A stretch of 64,000 nt of DNA, from NCBI GenBank assembly GCA_043745195.1, contig JAYTTF010000122.1:1-64000 (forward strand), in the 5' to 3' direction. The position numbers were made by a program, and so were the translations under genes. Each line of letters begins with the position of its first letter. Within the stretch, counting starts at the first letter, position 1. This stretch comes from JANXSF01 sp043745195 (lineage in GTDB: Bacteria; Acidobacteriota; Terriglobia; Bryobacterales; Bryobacteraceae). The notes below the pieces were generated by a model. The model did not search any database and had not been told where the DNA came from. It saw only the letters and a program-made list of their open reading frames with translations. Of this stretch, positions 44,422 to 54,136 are shown piece after piece.

Positions 44422-46548
44422 TCAGGATACTACTGATTCTTTCGCCCACTGCATAAATGTTTTCCCTTCACTGGCCAGTTTCTTCAGAAGCGGTGCTGGT
44501 TCCCATAACTCGCCGTGCTCCGTTTCGAACTCTAAAATCCTTCGGTAAACTTCAGGGAGTCCAATTGTATCGGCATAAAACATTGGGCCACCGCGATATG
44601 CCGGAAAGCCGTAGCCAGTCAGATAGATTACGTCAATATCCACTGGGCGCAGAGCTATTTTTTCTTCCAGAATCCGTGCTCCTTCGTTCACCAAAGCATA
44701 CAGCGTCCTTTCAATAATTTCTTCATCGGAAATGGAACGACGTTGTATTCCGGCCTCGGCTGTGAGTTTGGCAATCAAGTCATTCACAACAGGATCGGGA
44801 GAAGGTTTGCGTTTTTCGTCGTACAAATACCAGCCTGCCCCGGTCTTCTGGCCGAAGCGCCCCATCTCACAAAGTTCGTCTGCCACCAATGGCACGCGCA
44901 CTCCGGGCTTTTCTAAATGCTTGAATTCTTTTCGAATTCTCCAGCCCACATCCAACCCTGCCAAGTCGCCCATTGCCATTGGTCCCATTGCCATGCCCCA
45001 GTTGTAAAGAGCCGCATCCACTTGTTGAGGCAAGGCACCTTCTTCCACTAAAAACTGAGCCTCGCGTCCATAGCAATGGATCATCCGGTTGCCAACAAAT
45101 CCTCGGCAATTTCCAACCAGCACGCCAACTTTGTTCAGTTTTTTGGCAAGGCCCATGCAGGTGGCAATCACGTCAGAACCAGTTGCAGCTCCGCGTACTA
45201 TTTCCAGCAAACGCATTACATTTGCCGGGCTGAAATAGTGCGTCCCAATGACATCAGCCGGCCGTTTGGTTGCTGATGCGATTTCGTCAATACTCAAAGT
45301 TGAGGTGTTTGACGCAAGAATACAACCTGGTTTTGCAATGCTATCGAGGGCTGAAAAAATCTCCTTCTTTAGTGACATTCCTTCAAAGACGGCTTCGGTA
45401 ATAATGTCGGCCTGTTCAAATCCGTCATAGGTAAGTTGCGGAGTGATCAGCGCCATTCGCTGTTCCATCACTTCTGCAGAGAAGCGGCCTTTGGCAACAG
45501 AATTGGAATAATTCTTGCGGATAGTTGCGACGCCTCGCTCCAGCGCTTCACTGGAACTTTCCTTCAAAATCACAGGAATTCCAGCATTGACGAAGTTCAT
45601 GGTGATGCCACCGCCCATGGTGCCAGCACCGATCACGGCAGCCTTTTTGATTTCCCGAACTGGAGTATCCTTGCCGATACCGGGGATTTTTGCTACTTCG
45701 CGTTCGCCGAAGAAGGCGTGAATCATCGCCTTGGATTGGGTGCTAAACAGGCACTGTTCAAAAATTTCCCGCTCCCGCTTGCAGCCTTCGTCGAAGGGTA
45801 GGGAAGTGGCTAACTCAACGGCATCAATTGCGGCCAGTGGAGCTGTTTGATTTCGATGCGACTTCTTTGCTGTTGCCCGTGCCTCGGCAAATATTGGCGC
45901 ATTGGTTTGTGGGATTCCTAACTTGTCTTGCCGTTCGCGCGGCTTCGGGTACGGTCCACCTCCGGCTGCGACTTCCAAGGCGAAGTTGACGGCACCGGTT
46001 AACAAGTCCCCTTCAATAATTCGGTCGACGATTCCAGCAGCATGTGCGGCTGCTGCTTTTACAGGTTCTCCGAATGCGCACATTGTGGTGGAGACTGCAA
46101 CTCCAGCCAAGCGCGGCAATCGCTGCGTTCCGGCGGCACCCGGGATAATACCCAACTTCACTTCGGGCTGCCCTACCTGTGCGGATGGTGAAGCGACACG
46201 GAAGTGCCCGCCCATGGCCACTTCCAACCCTCCCCCGAACGCAGTGCCATGAATGGCGACGACCACAGGTTTAGCGGAATCTTCCATGGCCAGCATCAAG
46301 GGCAGTAAGCTTGATTCCCGCTTTTGACCGCTGGTGATTTTTCCAAACTCTTTGATATCTGCACCGGCAATGAATGTGCGTCCCCCGCCAATTAATACAA
46401 TCGCCTTCACATCATCATCGGTGGCAAAGGTCTTAATCCCTTGGGCGATTCCTTCCGGAACGCCTGGACTCAACGCGTTCACCGGAGGGTTATTGACGGT
46501 AATCACACCCACACCATTCTGTTTGCTAAGGACGATTAATTCGCTCAT
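44422..46548 (-). CDS. Bifunctional enoyl-CoA hydratase/3-hydroxyacyl-CoA dehydrogenase
   Basis: A 708-residue FadB/FadJ-type enzyme for two steps of beta-oxidation. Residues about 5-190 are crotonase-like (FIAGADIKEFGK, GTAFGGGLEVAMGGHFR). About 293-470 is the NAD-binding part (AAVIGAGTMGGGITMNFVNA), and the rest holds two 3HCDH domains (GTHYFSPANVMRLLEIVRGA). Its start overlaps the acyl-CoA ligase stop by four bases. No thiolase is in the window. Confidence 0.95.
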   Translation of the reverse strand: MSELIVLSKQNGVGVITVNNPPVNALSPGVPEGIAQGIKTFATDDDVKAIVLIGGGRTFIAGADIKEFGKITSGQKRESSLLPLMLAMEDSAKPVVVAIHGTAFGGGLEVAMGGHFRVASPSAQVGQPEVKLGIIPGAAGTQRLPRLAGVAVSTTMCAFGEPVKAAAAHAAGIVDRIIEGDLLTGAVNFALEVAAGGGPYPKPRERQDKLGIPQTNAPIFAEARATAKKSHRNQTAPLAAIDAVELATSLPFDEGCKREREIFEQCLFSTQSKAMIHAFFGEREVAKIPGIGKDTPVREIKKAAVIGAGTMGGGITMNFVNAGIPVILKESSSEALERGVATIRKNYSNSVAKGRFSAEVMEQRMALITPQLTYDGFEQADIITEAVFEGMSLKKEIFSALDSIAKPGCILASNTSTLSIDEIASATKRPADVIGTHYFSPANVMRLLEIVRGAATGSDVIATCMGLAKKLNKVGVLVGNCRGFVGNRMIHCYGREAQFLVEEGALPQQVDAALYNWGMAMGPMAMGDLAGLDVGWRIRKEFKHLEKPGVRVPLVADELCEMGRFGQKTGAGWYLYDEKRKPSPDPVVNDLIAKLTAEAGIQRRSISDEEIIERTLYALVNEGARILEEKIALRPVDIDVIYLTGYGFPAYRGGPMFYADTIGLPEVYRRILEFETEHGELWEPAPLLKKLASEGKTFMQWAKESVVS

Positions 46549-48173
46549 GCTTTTCGTTTCTCCAATTCGCTGTCTCGCAATTCTCTGCGCAGTACTTTTC
46601 CAACGCTGCTTTTGGGCAAGGCACTTACAAATTCTAATTCACTAGGAACTTTAAACTTTGCTAAATTCTGCTTCAAATATTCGATGATCTCATCCGAGGT
46701 GGCCGTTATGCCGGGTTTCAAGACCACGAATGCTTTCACTGCTTCTCCGCGATATTCATGCGGTATGCCAATGGCGCATGCTTCCAGTATGGCCGGATGG
46801 GTGAACAACACTTCCTCAACCTCACTTGGAAAAACTTTGAACCCGCTGACGATGATCATGTCTTTCTTACGTTGGACGATGTAGAAGAATCCATCTTCGT
46901 CCATGCGCGCTACATCACCGGTGTACATCCAGCCATCGCGCAAGGCGTGCGCGGTTTCTTCGGGCTGATTCCAATAGCCCTTCATGATTTGTGGGCCTCG
47001 CACGCAGAGCTCGCCTTCCTCGCCGATGCCAACTTCAGTTATGCCGTCTTCAAGGTCAACAATTTTGAAATCTGTACTGGTAACGGGAATGCCGATGCTG
47101 CCAATTTTACGCTTTGCCAGAAGTGGAGTTGTGGAAGCGGTGCACGCGGTTTCCGTCATTCCAAATCCTTCGCGCAACATGGCTCCGCTCATGGCTTCAA
47201 ACTGTTCAATGACTTCGACTGGAAGCGGAGCTGAACCACTATTGAAGTTTTTTACCTTGTGCAGACCGCACGTTTTCGCCTCAGGATGGTTTAGCAAGGA
47301 GATGAATAGCGTGGGTACGGCGGGAAAGAAGGTTGGCGAATATTCTTTGAACGCGGCGATGAGCATGTTCACGTCGAACTTGGGAATGAGAATGGTCATA
47401 GTGCCGTTCCATGCACTCAGCAGCAGACCCACTACTTGTCCATAAATATGAAAGTAGGGGAGCACCATCAGCATGCGCTCTTCTCCGCGTCGGGTGTGAT
47501 ATTGGTTCCAAAGGGCGTTCTGTATGGTGTTGGCGAATAGGTTGGAATGCGTCAACATGGCACCCTTTGGGCTTCCGGTGGTTCCGCCGGTGTACTGCAA
47601 CAATGCCACGTCTTCTGTTGCGTTGATGCTGACGCGCGGCAAAAGTTCGGGATTGCCTTTGGCAATTAATGTATTAAACAAATTTGAAGTGGATGTTCCA
47701 CCAAGCGAATAGTCAGCAATGGAGGTGAGAATCAGATGGCTTAACTCAATCTTGGCACCGGCTACAAGCGGCGCGAGAACATCGAGGGTGACGAGTGCGC
47801 GAATGCCTGCATCGTTGGCGACAATTGCCAACTCCCTTGGTGTGTACGTTGGATTAATGTTGGTGGCGATTGCGCCTATTCGCATCAGGGCAAAAAAGGT
47901 GATTGGATACTGAGGGCAGTTTGGCAGCATGATGCCGACTCTGTCGCCCTTGGTAATGCCGAGACTATGTAGCCCTGCGGCTAGATGGTCTGCCTTTTCC
48001 TTGATTTCTCCAAACGTTAATTGCGCTCCGAAGAAAGCTGTGGCGGGCCGGTCACGATACTGGCTGGCTGCGGTTTGCAGAATTTGATACAGCGATTGCT
48101 TGGGAAAGTTAGTAGTGGGGGGAACCCAGAAATCGTAACTTGCCAGCCAGGGACGATTGGCGAAGACGCTCAT
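46545..48173 (-). CDS. Long-chain acyl-CoA ligase
   Basis: A 542-residue AMP-forming ligase that activates fatty acids. ATG 48173 overlaps the SDR stop (TAATG); the longer in-frame extension would lie wholly inside that gene and is rejected. Motifs are YTGGTTGSPKGAMLTH (P-loop), GFGMTETACTAS, YTGDVARMDEDGFFYI and the late KVLRRELR with catalytic lysine. It acts upstream of the FadB/FadJ-type enzyme. Confidence 0.94.
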   Translation of the reverse strand: MSVFANRPWLASYDFWVPPTTNFPKQSLYQILQTAASQYRDRPATAFFGAQLTFGEIKEKADHLAAGLHSLGITKGDRVGIMLPNCPQYPITFFALMRIGAIATNINPTYTPRELAIVANDAGIRALVTLDVLAPLVAGAKIELSHLILTSIADYSLGGTSTSNLFNTLIAKGNPELLPRVSINATEDVALLQYTGGTTGSPKGAMLTHSNLFANTIQNALWNQYHTRRGEERMLMVLPYFHIYGQVVGLLLSAWNGTMTILIPKFDVNMLIAAFKEYSPTFFPAVPTLFISLLNHPEAKTCGLHKVKNFNSGSAPLPVEVIEQFEAMSGAMLREGFGMTETACTASTTPLLAKRKIGSIGIPVTSTDFKIVDLEDGITEVGIGEEGELCVRGPQIMKGYWNQPEETAHALRDGWMYTGDVARMDEDGFFYIVQRKKDMIIVSGFKVFPSEVEEVLFTHPAILEACAIGIPHEYRGEAVKAFVVLKPGITATSDEIIEYLKQNLAKFKVPSELEFVSALPKSSVGKVLRRELRDSELEKRKA

Positions 48174-48949
48174 TAGACAGCTGTTCCTCCACCGTCCACT
48201 GCAATGGTTTGGCCGGTAATGTATCCGCTGGCTTCGCTGGCCAGAAACACGGCAACGCCCTTTAGTTCGCCAGGCAAACCGGCGCGGCGCATGGGGACGT
48301 TGGCGATGATGGAAGGCAGCACTTGATCCATGATTTTCTCCGTCATGCGAGAGGGAAAGAAGCCAGGAGCAATGGCGTTGACGCGTATATTGTGTTGGGC
48401 CCACTTGGCGGCCAACTCTTTGGTGAGTGCGATCAGACCGCCTTTGGAGGCAACGTAGCCTGCGTAGTGCAGACCCTCAGGCATACTGCCTCGTAGCCCG
48501 GCAATGGAGGCAATGTTGATGATGCGGCCAAATTTCTGAGGGATCATGTGCTTGGCGCAGGCTTGGGAAAACAGGAAGGCTCCGGTGAGATTGGTGTCCA
48601 GCACTTCATGCCATTTGTCGAGGGGCATGTCTTCGGCGGGAGCGCCCCAACTGACGCCTGCATTGTTGATGAGGATGTCGAGGTGGCCGAAGTGCTGGAT
48701 GGTTTTTTCGACTACGGATTTCACGTCATCTGGATTGGTGACATCGCAGATGGCCCCTTCGCAGGAAAAGCCTTTGCGCTTGAAATCCTTGACGGCTGGA
48801 GTAAGCCACTTTTCACGGCGGGCGACCAGCATGATGGAGCAGCCGGCTTCTGCGAGTCCTTCGGCCATTTCTTCGCCTAAGCCACGCGATCCGCCGGTGA
48901 CGAGGGCGACGCGGTTGTCTAGATCGTAAACGTCTCTAAGGGATTTCAT
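48173..48949 (-). CDS. Short-chain dehydrogenase/reductase
   Basis: A 258-residue NAD(P)-dependent SDR. The cofactor motif is VTGGSRGLGEEMAE, the structural motif NNAG (ILINNAGVSWG), and the catalytic Tyr-Lys is in YAGYVASKGG. The closest types are FabG-like and gluconate-5-dehydrogenase-like. As first gene of the acyl-CoA operon it may reduce or oxidise an acyl intermediate. Confidence 0.92.
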   Translation of the reverse strand: MKSLRDVYDLDNRVALVTGGSRGLGEEMAEGLAEAGCSIMLVARREKWLTPAVKDFKRKGFSCEGAICDVTNPDDVKSVVEKTIQHFGHLDILINNAGVSWGAPAEDMPLDKWHEVLDTNLTGAFLFSQACAKHMIPQKFGRIINIASIAGLRGSMPEGLHYAGYVASKGGLIALTKELAAKWAQHNIRVNAIAPGFFPSRMTEKIMDQVLPSIIANVPMRRAGLPGELKGVAVFLASEASGYITGQTIAVDGGGTAV

Positions 48950-49519
48950 TTTTGATTGCTGTGTAAAGAAGAGCAGTCACGAGTATACCTTTCCTTGGGT
49001 TGCGTGGGCTTTGCTGCCAAACTAATTAAGAAATTTCGGGTCACCTATAAGGGTAAAACTGAAGTTCTGAAAAAGTGCCGCCAGAGGGGACAAGAGAGGC
49101 AGGCAACTCGCTTGGGGGAATTCTATAATTTCGTGGGAGTGGCGTAGCTTGTGCCAGCCACTCATGTCCCCACTGGCTTGCGGTATCCAGTTTGTGGAGT
49201 CACAGGGCTAACGCTTACAACTCGCTACTTAGTTTTCATAACCACAAAAGGAAGGCAGGCTGTACTGATCCCCCTTGCTTGAAAGTGCAATCTAGAAGGA
49301 AGTATCGGCGAAGTAGGGGTACATTACCCCTGCGGGTCCTTTATTGGGAGTCCGTAGAGATAATGATCATGTTGATGGGCGAGGTCTGCTGGTAAAGTTG
49401 TCGATTGTATTGCGTTGGAAGCGAGCCATGTGAGAGTGGGTTCAGTAGCTAGTTCAGTTTCATTGTTAATCGGCTCGATCTGGACGATCAGGGCCTGGTT
49501 CGACCGAAAATTGAGAGGT
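48950..49519. other. Gene-poor interval with inverted repeats
   Basis: No convincing gene. GGGGACA at 49086-49092 and TGTCCCC at 49165-49171 form a long inverted repeat containing a smaller AGTGGC/GCCACT hairpin. Directly after it, 49168-49189 repeats the sequence at 33784. A perfect 7-bp hairpin (AGGGGTA, loop CAT, TACCCCT) lies at 49315-49331. A minus-strand open frame at 49324-49587 is in a different frame from the small gene that follows and is not convincing. Confidence 0.5.
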
Positions 49520-49672
49520 TTATCTGTCTCTGGGTAGGCTGAGGGTGATGCTCCAAACGTCGTGACCGCTGTAGTCCGCCCGATCAATTTCTTCCAGACT
49601 TGCTGATGGTTCCTGGAGAATTTCGGCCGCCTTCTGCTTTGCGATTTGGACGGCCTGCTTTGCGTCTATCAT
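49520..49672 (-). CDS. Short conserved-type protein, probably truncated
   Basis: A 50-residue frame starting MIDAKQAVQIAKQKAAEIL, then SLEEIDRADYSGHDVWSITL. I recall similar starts in small bacterial proteins of about 100 residues that continue to an YKRFLIDAETGE motif. Here a stop follows LSLPRDR and that part is absent in all frames nearby. It is probably a truncated copy. It lies 40 bases after leuD. Confidence 0.4.
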   Translation of the reverse strand: MIDAKQAVQIAKQKAAEILQEPSASLEEIDRADYSGHDVWSITLSLPRDR

Positions 49673-49711
49673 TGAAACCCTCTCTAGCTCAATGGTTGCA
49701 CAACTTCGGCG

Positions 49712-50311
49712 TCATCCAGCCAAAGTGTTCAGCCCACCAACGCGCGTTGCCTCGAATGCTTCAATCGCTGGAAGCTGCTTTAGGATGTAGCCGATTTCGT
49801 CTACACCATCCACTAGACAAGTCTTCGAGAATGGGTCGACGTCGAACTCGACGCTTTCCCCGTCCGGCAGTGTTAGCCGTTGGGTCAGCAAGTCCACGCT
49901 TAACTTTATGGCTGCATCAGCGGAGCGTATCTTCAGAAGTTTTGCGTGCACTTCCCGCGAAACTACAATTGGCAGCAGCGAATTCTTCAATGAATTTGTT
50001 TTGAAAATATCGGCGAAGGAGGTGGAAATGACGGCTTTAAATCCGAATTGGGTCAATGCCCAGGGAGCATGTTCACGGCTGGAACCGCAGCCGAAATTAT
50101 CGCCTGCCAACAAAATTTCAGCGCCCTTTGATTCTGGTTTGTTCAAAACGAAATCGGGGTTCGGGGAACCGTCGGCCAGGTAGCGCCAATCGTTGAAAAG
50201 CTGATCGCCCAGGCCAACCTTGGAAATTGTCTTTAGGAAACGAGCGGGGATGATCTGGTCAGTGTCGACGTTATCCATCGGCATCAAAACAACACGGCTT
50301 TCAAATTTCAT
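49712..50311 (-). CDS. leuD: 3-isopropylmalate dehydratase small subunit
   Basis: Swivelling subunit of isopropylmalate isomerase, working with LeuC to convert 2- to 3-isopropylmalate. The 199-residue length is typical. Motifs are MDNVDTDQIIPARFL and GDNFGCGSSREHAPWAL. Its start overlaps the leuC stop by four bases. It is the last gene of leuABCD. Confidence 0.97.
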   Translation of the reverse strand: MKFESRVVLMPMDNVDTDQIIPARFLKTISKVGLGDQLFNDWRYLADGSPNPDFVLNKPESKGAEILLAGDNFGCGSSREHAPWALTQFGFKAVISTSFADIFKTNSLKNSLLPIVVSREVHAKLLKIRSADAAIKLSVDLLTQRLTLPDGESVEFDVDPFSKTCLVDGVDEIGYILKQLPAIEAFEATRVGGLNTLAG

Positions 50312-51732
50312 CGATTTTCTCCCAACATAGTGCGTGCATCGGTGACCACGCCATTCACTGCACTGGCGGCGGCGGTCATGGGGCTGGCCAGGAATGTCCG
50401 ACCGCCTTTGCCTTGTCTGCCTTCAAAGTTGCGGTTTGAAGTGGACACGCTGTATTGACCTGGGGCCAACTGATCGCCATTCATGGCGATGCACATGGAA
50501 CATCCTGCTTCGCGCCATTCAGCGCCGGCAGCCTTGAAGACTTCGTCCAAGCCTTCCGCTTGTGCCTGACGCTTGATTTCCTGCGAACCGGGTACGACTA
50601 ACATTCGGACGTTTGGACTGACTTTGCGGCCTTTCAAAATGCTGGCTGCGGCACGAAGATCGCTGAGGCGGGAATTGGTGCAGCTTCCCACGAACACTAC
50701 GTTTACCGGATGACCGGCTAGGGGTTCGCCAGCTTTCAGATCCATGTACTGTAGAGCCTTGGTGAGGGAATCGCGCTCCAGCTTGTCGGTAATGGAAGCT
50801 GGGTCTGGTATGCGTCCGGAAATTGCCATGCCTTGGCCTGGGTTGGTACCGAAGGTGATCATGGGTTCGAGTTCATTGGCATTGATGGTGACGCTGTGGT
50901 CGTACACTGCGCCTTCATCAGTTGGCAATTGTTTCCAGCGGGCAACAGCAGCATCCCAATCGGCGCCTTTGGGTACGAATCGGCGGCCAGCGAGGAACTG
51001 ATAAGTGGTATCGTCCGGGGCGATTAAACCGGCGCGAGCGCCGCCTTCAATGGCCATGTTGCAGACTGTCATGCGCTCTTCCATGGAGAGAGATCGAATG
51101 GCTGAACCGGTGAATTCAAAAATGCAACCGGTGCCTCCGCCGATGCCGATGCGGCTGATTAGGGCGAGGATAATGTCCTTGGCTGCGACTCCTGGTTTCA
51201 ACTGCCCATCGACTTGAACCTGGTAAGTTTTTGAGCGGCGTTGGAGAAGCACTTGGGTTGCCAGAACCATTTCAACTTCGCTGGTGCCGATGCCGAAAGC
51301 CAGGGCTCCGAATGCGCCGTGGGTGGCGGTATGGGAATCGCCACAAACTACGGTCATGCCGGGTTGGGTCAAACCTTGTTCAGGTCCGATGACGTGGCAA
51401 ATGCCGTTGTTTGCGTTGTGGAACCCGAAGTATGGAATGCCGAATTCGTCGGCATTTTTCCCCAGCTGCTCAACTTGTGTAGCGGCAATTTGGTCTACGA
51501 TTGGTAACGATTTCGGAGTTGTGGGGGTGGAATGGTCTACCGTGGCAAACGTATTCTGGGCGCGGCGAACGGTGCGGCCTTTATCGCGCAATCCGGCGAA
51601 GGCCTGGGGAGAGGTTACTTCGTGGACAAGGTGGAAATCGATATAGAGCAGGGAAGGGGCACCTGCGCTTTCCGCAACAACGTGCGAATCCCATACTTTT
51701 TCAATGATCGTGCGTGGTTTAGATTGCATCAC
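50308..51732 (-). CDS. leuC: 3-isopropylmalate dehydratase large subunit
   Basis: Aconitase-like subunit carrying the 4Fe-4S cluster. The 474 residues include VVCGDSHTATHGAFGALAFG, the cluster cysteine in FVGSCTNSRLSDLR and the two further cysteines in REAGCSMCIAMNGD. It overlaps leuB by 14 bases and leuD by four, so subunit synthesis is coupled. Confidence 0.97.
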   Translation of the reverse strand: MMQSKPRTIIEKVWDSHVVAESAGAPSLLYIDFHLVHEVTSPQAFAGLRDKGRTVRRAQNTFATVDHSTPTTPKSLPIVDQIAATQVEQLGKNADEFGIPYFGFHNANNGICHVIGPEQGLTQPGMTVVCGDSHTATHGAFGALAFGIGTSEVEMVLATQVLLQRRSKTYQVQVDGQLKPGVAAKDIILALISRIGIGGGTGCIFEFTGSAIRSLSMEERMTVCNMAIEGGARAGLIAPDDTTYQFLAGRRFVPKGADWDAAVARWKQLPTDEGAVYDHSVTINANELEPMITFGTNPGQGMAISGRIPDPASITDKLERDSLTKALQYMDLKAGEPLAGHPVNVVFVGSCTNSRLSDLRAAASILKGRKVSPNVRMLVVPGSQEIKRQAQAEGLDEVFKAAGAEWREAGCSMCIAMNGDQLAPGQYSVSTSNRNFEGRQGKGGRTFLASPMTAAASAVNGVVTDARTMLGENR

Positions 51733-52801
51733 AAACGGCTGCTCCTACTTGTTCGGTGGTTGCGGGTTTACCCTTCGGCTTAAGGTCGGCCGTGGTATTT
51801 CCGCTGTTCAAAACTGTTTCCATGGCCTTGTAAATTGCCTGGGCTTCCGGCATTAATCCAAAGCTGTATTCAAACATTGCGGCTACTGAGCCGATGGCTC
51901 CCAGCGGATTTGCTTTGTTCTGGCCGGCAATATCTGGGGCGGAACCGTGAACCGGTTCGTACAAGCCTACCCAAGCTCCGGAAGGCTTTTTGCCGCCAAT
52001 GGAGGCTGACGGGAGCATACCGATGGAACCGGCGATGACTGCACCTTCGTCACTGAGGATGTCTCCAAACATGTTTTCCATAACGACTACGTCGAATTGT
52101 TTGGGGCGGAGGATTAATTGCATGGCGCAGTTGTCTACCAGTATGTGTTCCAGTTCTACGTCGGGAAATTCCGGAGCCACTTCACAGACCACTTTTCGCC
52201 AAAGTTGGGAAGTTTCCAGCACATTGGACTTGTCGACGCTGGTAAGCTTTTTGCGACGGTTGCGGGCCAGATTGAATGCCATCCTGGTGACGCGGGCAAT
52301 TTCATCGCGGGTATAGGTCATGGTGTTGGTGCCACGTTCCTCGCCGCCTTCGCCGGTGATGCCTCGTGGGGTGCCATAGTAGATGCCGCCGGTTAGTTCG
52401 CGGACAATGATCATGTCGACTCCATCTACCAGGTGATTCTTCAAGGGTGAGGAATCGAGGAGTGATGGGTAGCTCTTTACAGGCCGCAGGTTAGCATAAA
52501 CACCAAGGGCTTTTCTGATACCGAGGAGTCCGCGTTCGGGGCGCTTTTCTGGTGGCCAGTTATCAAATTCAGGAAGGCCTACAGCTCCCATTAGAGTGGC
52601 ATCGGCTTCGAGGGCCAGCTTACGGGTTTCGTCGGGGAAAGGTCCGCCGGTTTTGTGGATGGCGACGCCTCCAAGTAACGCTTCAGATAATGTTAAGCCA
52701 TGGTTGAACTTTTTGCATACATGTTCAAGAACTCGAACGGCTTCTTTAGTAACTTCAATCCCGATTCCATCTCCGGGAACAGTTAGAACATTCAGATTCA
52801 T
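51719..52801 (-). CDS. leuB: 3-isopropylmalate dehydrogenase
   Basis: Oxidatively decarboxylates 3-isopropylmalate to 2-oxoisocaproate with NAD. The 360-residue protein starts NVLTVPGDGIGIEVTKEA and has VRELTGGIYYG, and the metal/NAD segment NMFGDILSDEGAVIAGSIGM with GLYEPVHGSAPDIAG. It follows leuA by 12 bases. Confidence 0.97.
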   Translation of the reverse strand: MNLNVLTVPGDGIGIEVTKEAVRVLEHVCKKFNHGLTLSEALLGGVAIHKTGGPFPDETRKLALEADATLMGAVGLPEFDNWPPEKRPERGLLGIRKALGVYANLRPVKSYPSLLDSSPLKNHLVDGVDMIIVRELTGGIYYGTPRGITGEGGEERGTNTMTYTRDEIARVTRMAFNLARNRRKKLTSVDKSNVLETSQLWRKVVCEVAPEFPDVELEHILVDNCAMQLILRPKQFDVVVMENMFGDILSDEGAVIAGSIGMLPSASIGGKKPSGAWVGLYEPVHGSAPDIAGQNKANPLGAIGSVAAMFEYSFGLMPEAQAIYKAMETVLNSGNTTADLKPKGKPATTEQVGAAVCDAI

Positions 52802-52813
52802 AGGTTCCTATTG

Positions 52814-53977
52814 TTATACTTTTACTGCTGGGGCCTTGATTTCCTGGCAAAGCTTGATGATTTGCTCATTTCGGATGCCTTTTACCCGGTCGGCCAGTTC
52901 GCAGAAGCTTTTATAAACTTGATCTAATTCATTCACATCCAGCTTGTAACCCAAAGTTTCGCAACGATCTTTTAACGCATGGCGACCGCTGTGCTTACCT
53001 AGGATGAGCTTGCCTTCGGGGACTCCGACTGTTTTTGGATCGATGATTTCGTAGGTTGATTTATCCTTGAGGTAGCCATCCTGGTGGATGCCGGCTTCAT
53101 GGGCGAAGGCGTTGTCACCCACAATGGCCTTATTGGGTTGCGGGCCAAAGGTAATCATTGACGTTAACAATTGGCTGGCGGAGTAGAGATGTTCCGTGTG
53201 AATTCCGGTTGTGTAAGGAAGTCGGTCTGGACGGGTTTTGAAGCACATGACCACTTCTTCCAGAGAAGCATTACCCGCGCGTTCGCCAATGCCGTTAATG
53301 GTACATTCCACTTGACGGGCTCCGGCTTGGACTGCTGCCAGCGAATTTGCTACGGCCAAGCCAAGATCGTCGTGACAATGAACACTGACGATTGCAGAGT
53401 CGCCGAGGGCTTTGACCACATGGCTGATCATTCCGGCATATTCTTCGGGGACTGAGTAGCCAACGGTGTCTGGCAGATTGACCGTTCGAGCTCCGGCGGC
53501 TACTACTGCTTTTGAGATTTCGGTGAGATAGCCGATGTCTGTACGGGATGCGTCTTCGGCAGAAAACTCCACGTCATCGGCGTATTTTCTGGCCAGTTCT
53601 ACTGCTTTAACTGCTGCTTCTAGAACCTGATCCCGAGTTTTATTCAGCTTAAACTTTAAGTGAATATCGGAGGTGGCGATGAAGGTGTGAATGCGTGGTC
53701 GCTTGGCATTTTGCAGGGCTTTTGCAGCGCGTTCCACGTCGATTGTGTTTGAGCGAGCGAGGGCAGCCACTTGAACCCAGGGGAATTCGCGGGCAACGGC
53801 TCCCACGGCCTCAAAATCGCCTTCGGAAGCGATGGGAAATCCGGCTTCCATAATGTCTACACCCAAATCGGCTAGCTTCGCTGCCATGCGGAGCTTTTCG
53901 GGCACCGTCATACTACAGCCTGGCGATTGTTCGCCGTCACGTAAGGTCGTGTCGAAGATATATACGCGCTGACCCAT
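52814..53977 (-). CDS. leuA: 2-isopropylmalate synthase, short form
   Basis: Condenses acetyl-CoA with 2-oxoisovalerate, the first committed step to leucine. ATG 53977 leads into VYIFDTTLRDGEQSPGCSM, the DRE-TIM catalytic motif. Other metal and fold motifs are SVHCHDDLGLAVANSL and NGIGERAGNASLEE. The protein is 387 residues and ends after the linker; the usual 120-residue C-terminal leucine-binding regulatory domain is absent. An in-frame ATG 20 codons upstream (54037) is possible but does not resemble LeuA starts. It could be mistaken for homocitrate synthase, but the leuBCD context argues for isopropylmalate synthase. Confidence 0.94.
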   Translation of the reverse strand: MGQRVYIFDTTLRDGEQSPGCSMTVPEKLRMAAKLADLGVDIMEAGFPIASEGDFEAVGAVAREFPWVQVAALARSNTIDVERAAKALQNAKRPRIHTFIATSDIHLKFKLNKTRDQVLEAAVKAVELARKYADDVEFSAEDASRTDIGYLTEISKAVVAAGARTVNLPDTVGYSVPEEYAGMISHVVKALGDSAIVSVHCHDDLGLAVANSLAAVQAGARQVECTINGIGERAGNASLEEVVMCFKTRPDRLPYTTGIHTEHLYSASQLLTSMITFGPQPNKAIVGDNAFAHEAGIHQDGYLKDKSTYEIIDPKTVGVPEGKLILGKHSGRHALKDRCETLGYKLDVNELDQVYKSFCELADRVKGIRNEQIIKLCQEIKAPAVKV

Positions 53978-54136
53978 GGTTTTTGCCTCCGCGCTCCGAA
54001 TTCCACCCGGGAATTGCAAGAAGGCCAGTTGCTCCATCTTGCCGGGCTAATTATCATTATGGGTGTCTTGGGTGAATATGGCAAATTTATAATTTTGAGG
54101 GTACGAATAAGTTCTAGTAATACCGTAACAAGTTAT

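Noticed and set aside
45436..46252. Several plus-strand frames opposite the FadB/FadJ-type gene
   Set aside because: All are antisense to conserved catalytic domains; none has a ribosome site or recognisable fold.
48174..48404. N-terminal extension of the acyl-CoA ligase
   Set aside because: The added 77 residues are basic, low-similarity sequence inside the SDR gene; ATG 48173 overlapping the SDR stop gives the normal ligase start.
49324..49587. An 87-codon minus-strand frame next to the small gene at 49520
   Set aside because: Different frame from the conserved-looking peptide, crosses a hairpin and shows no family motif; possibly a remnant but not supportable.
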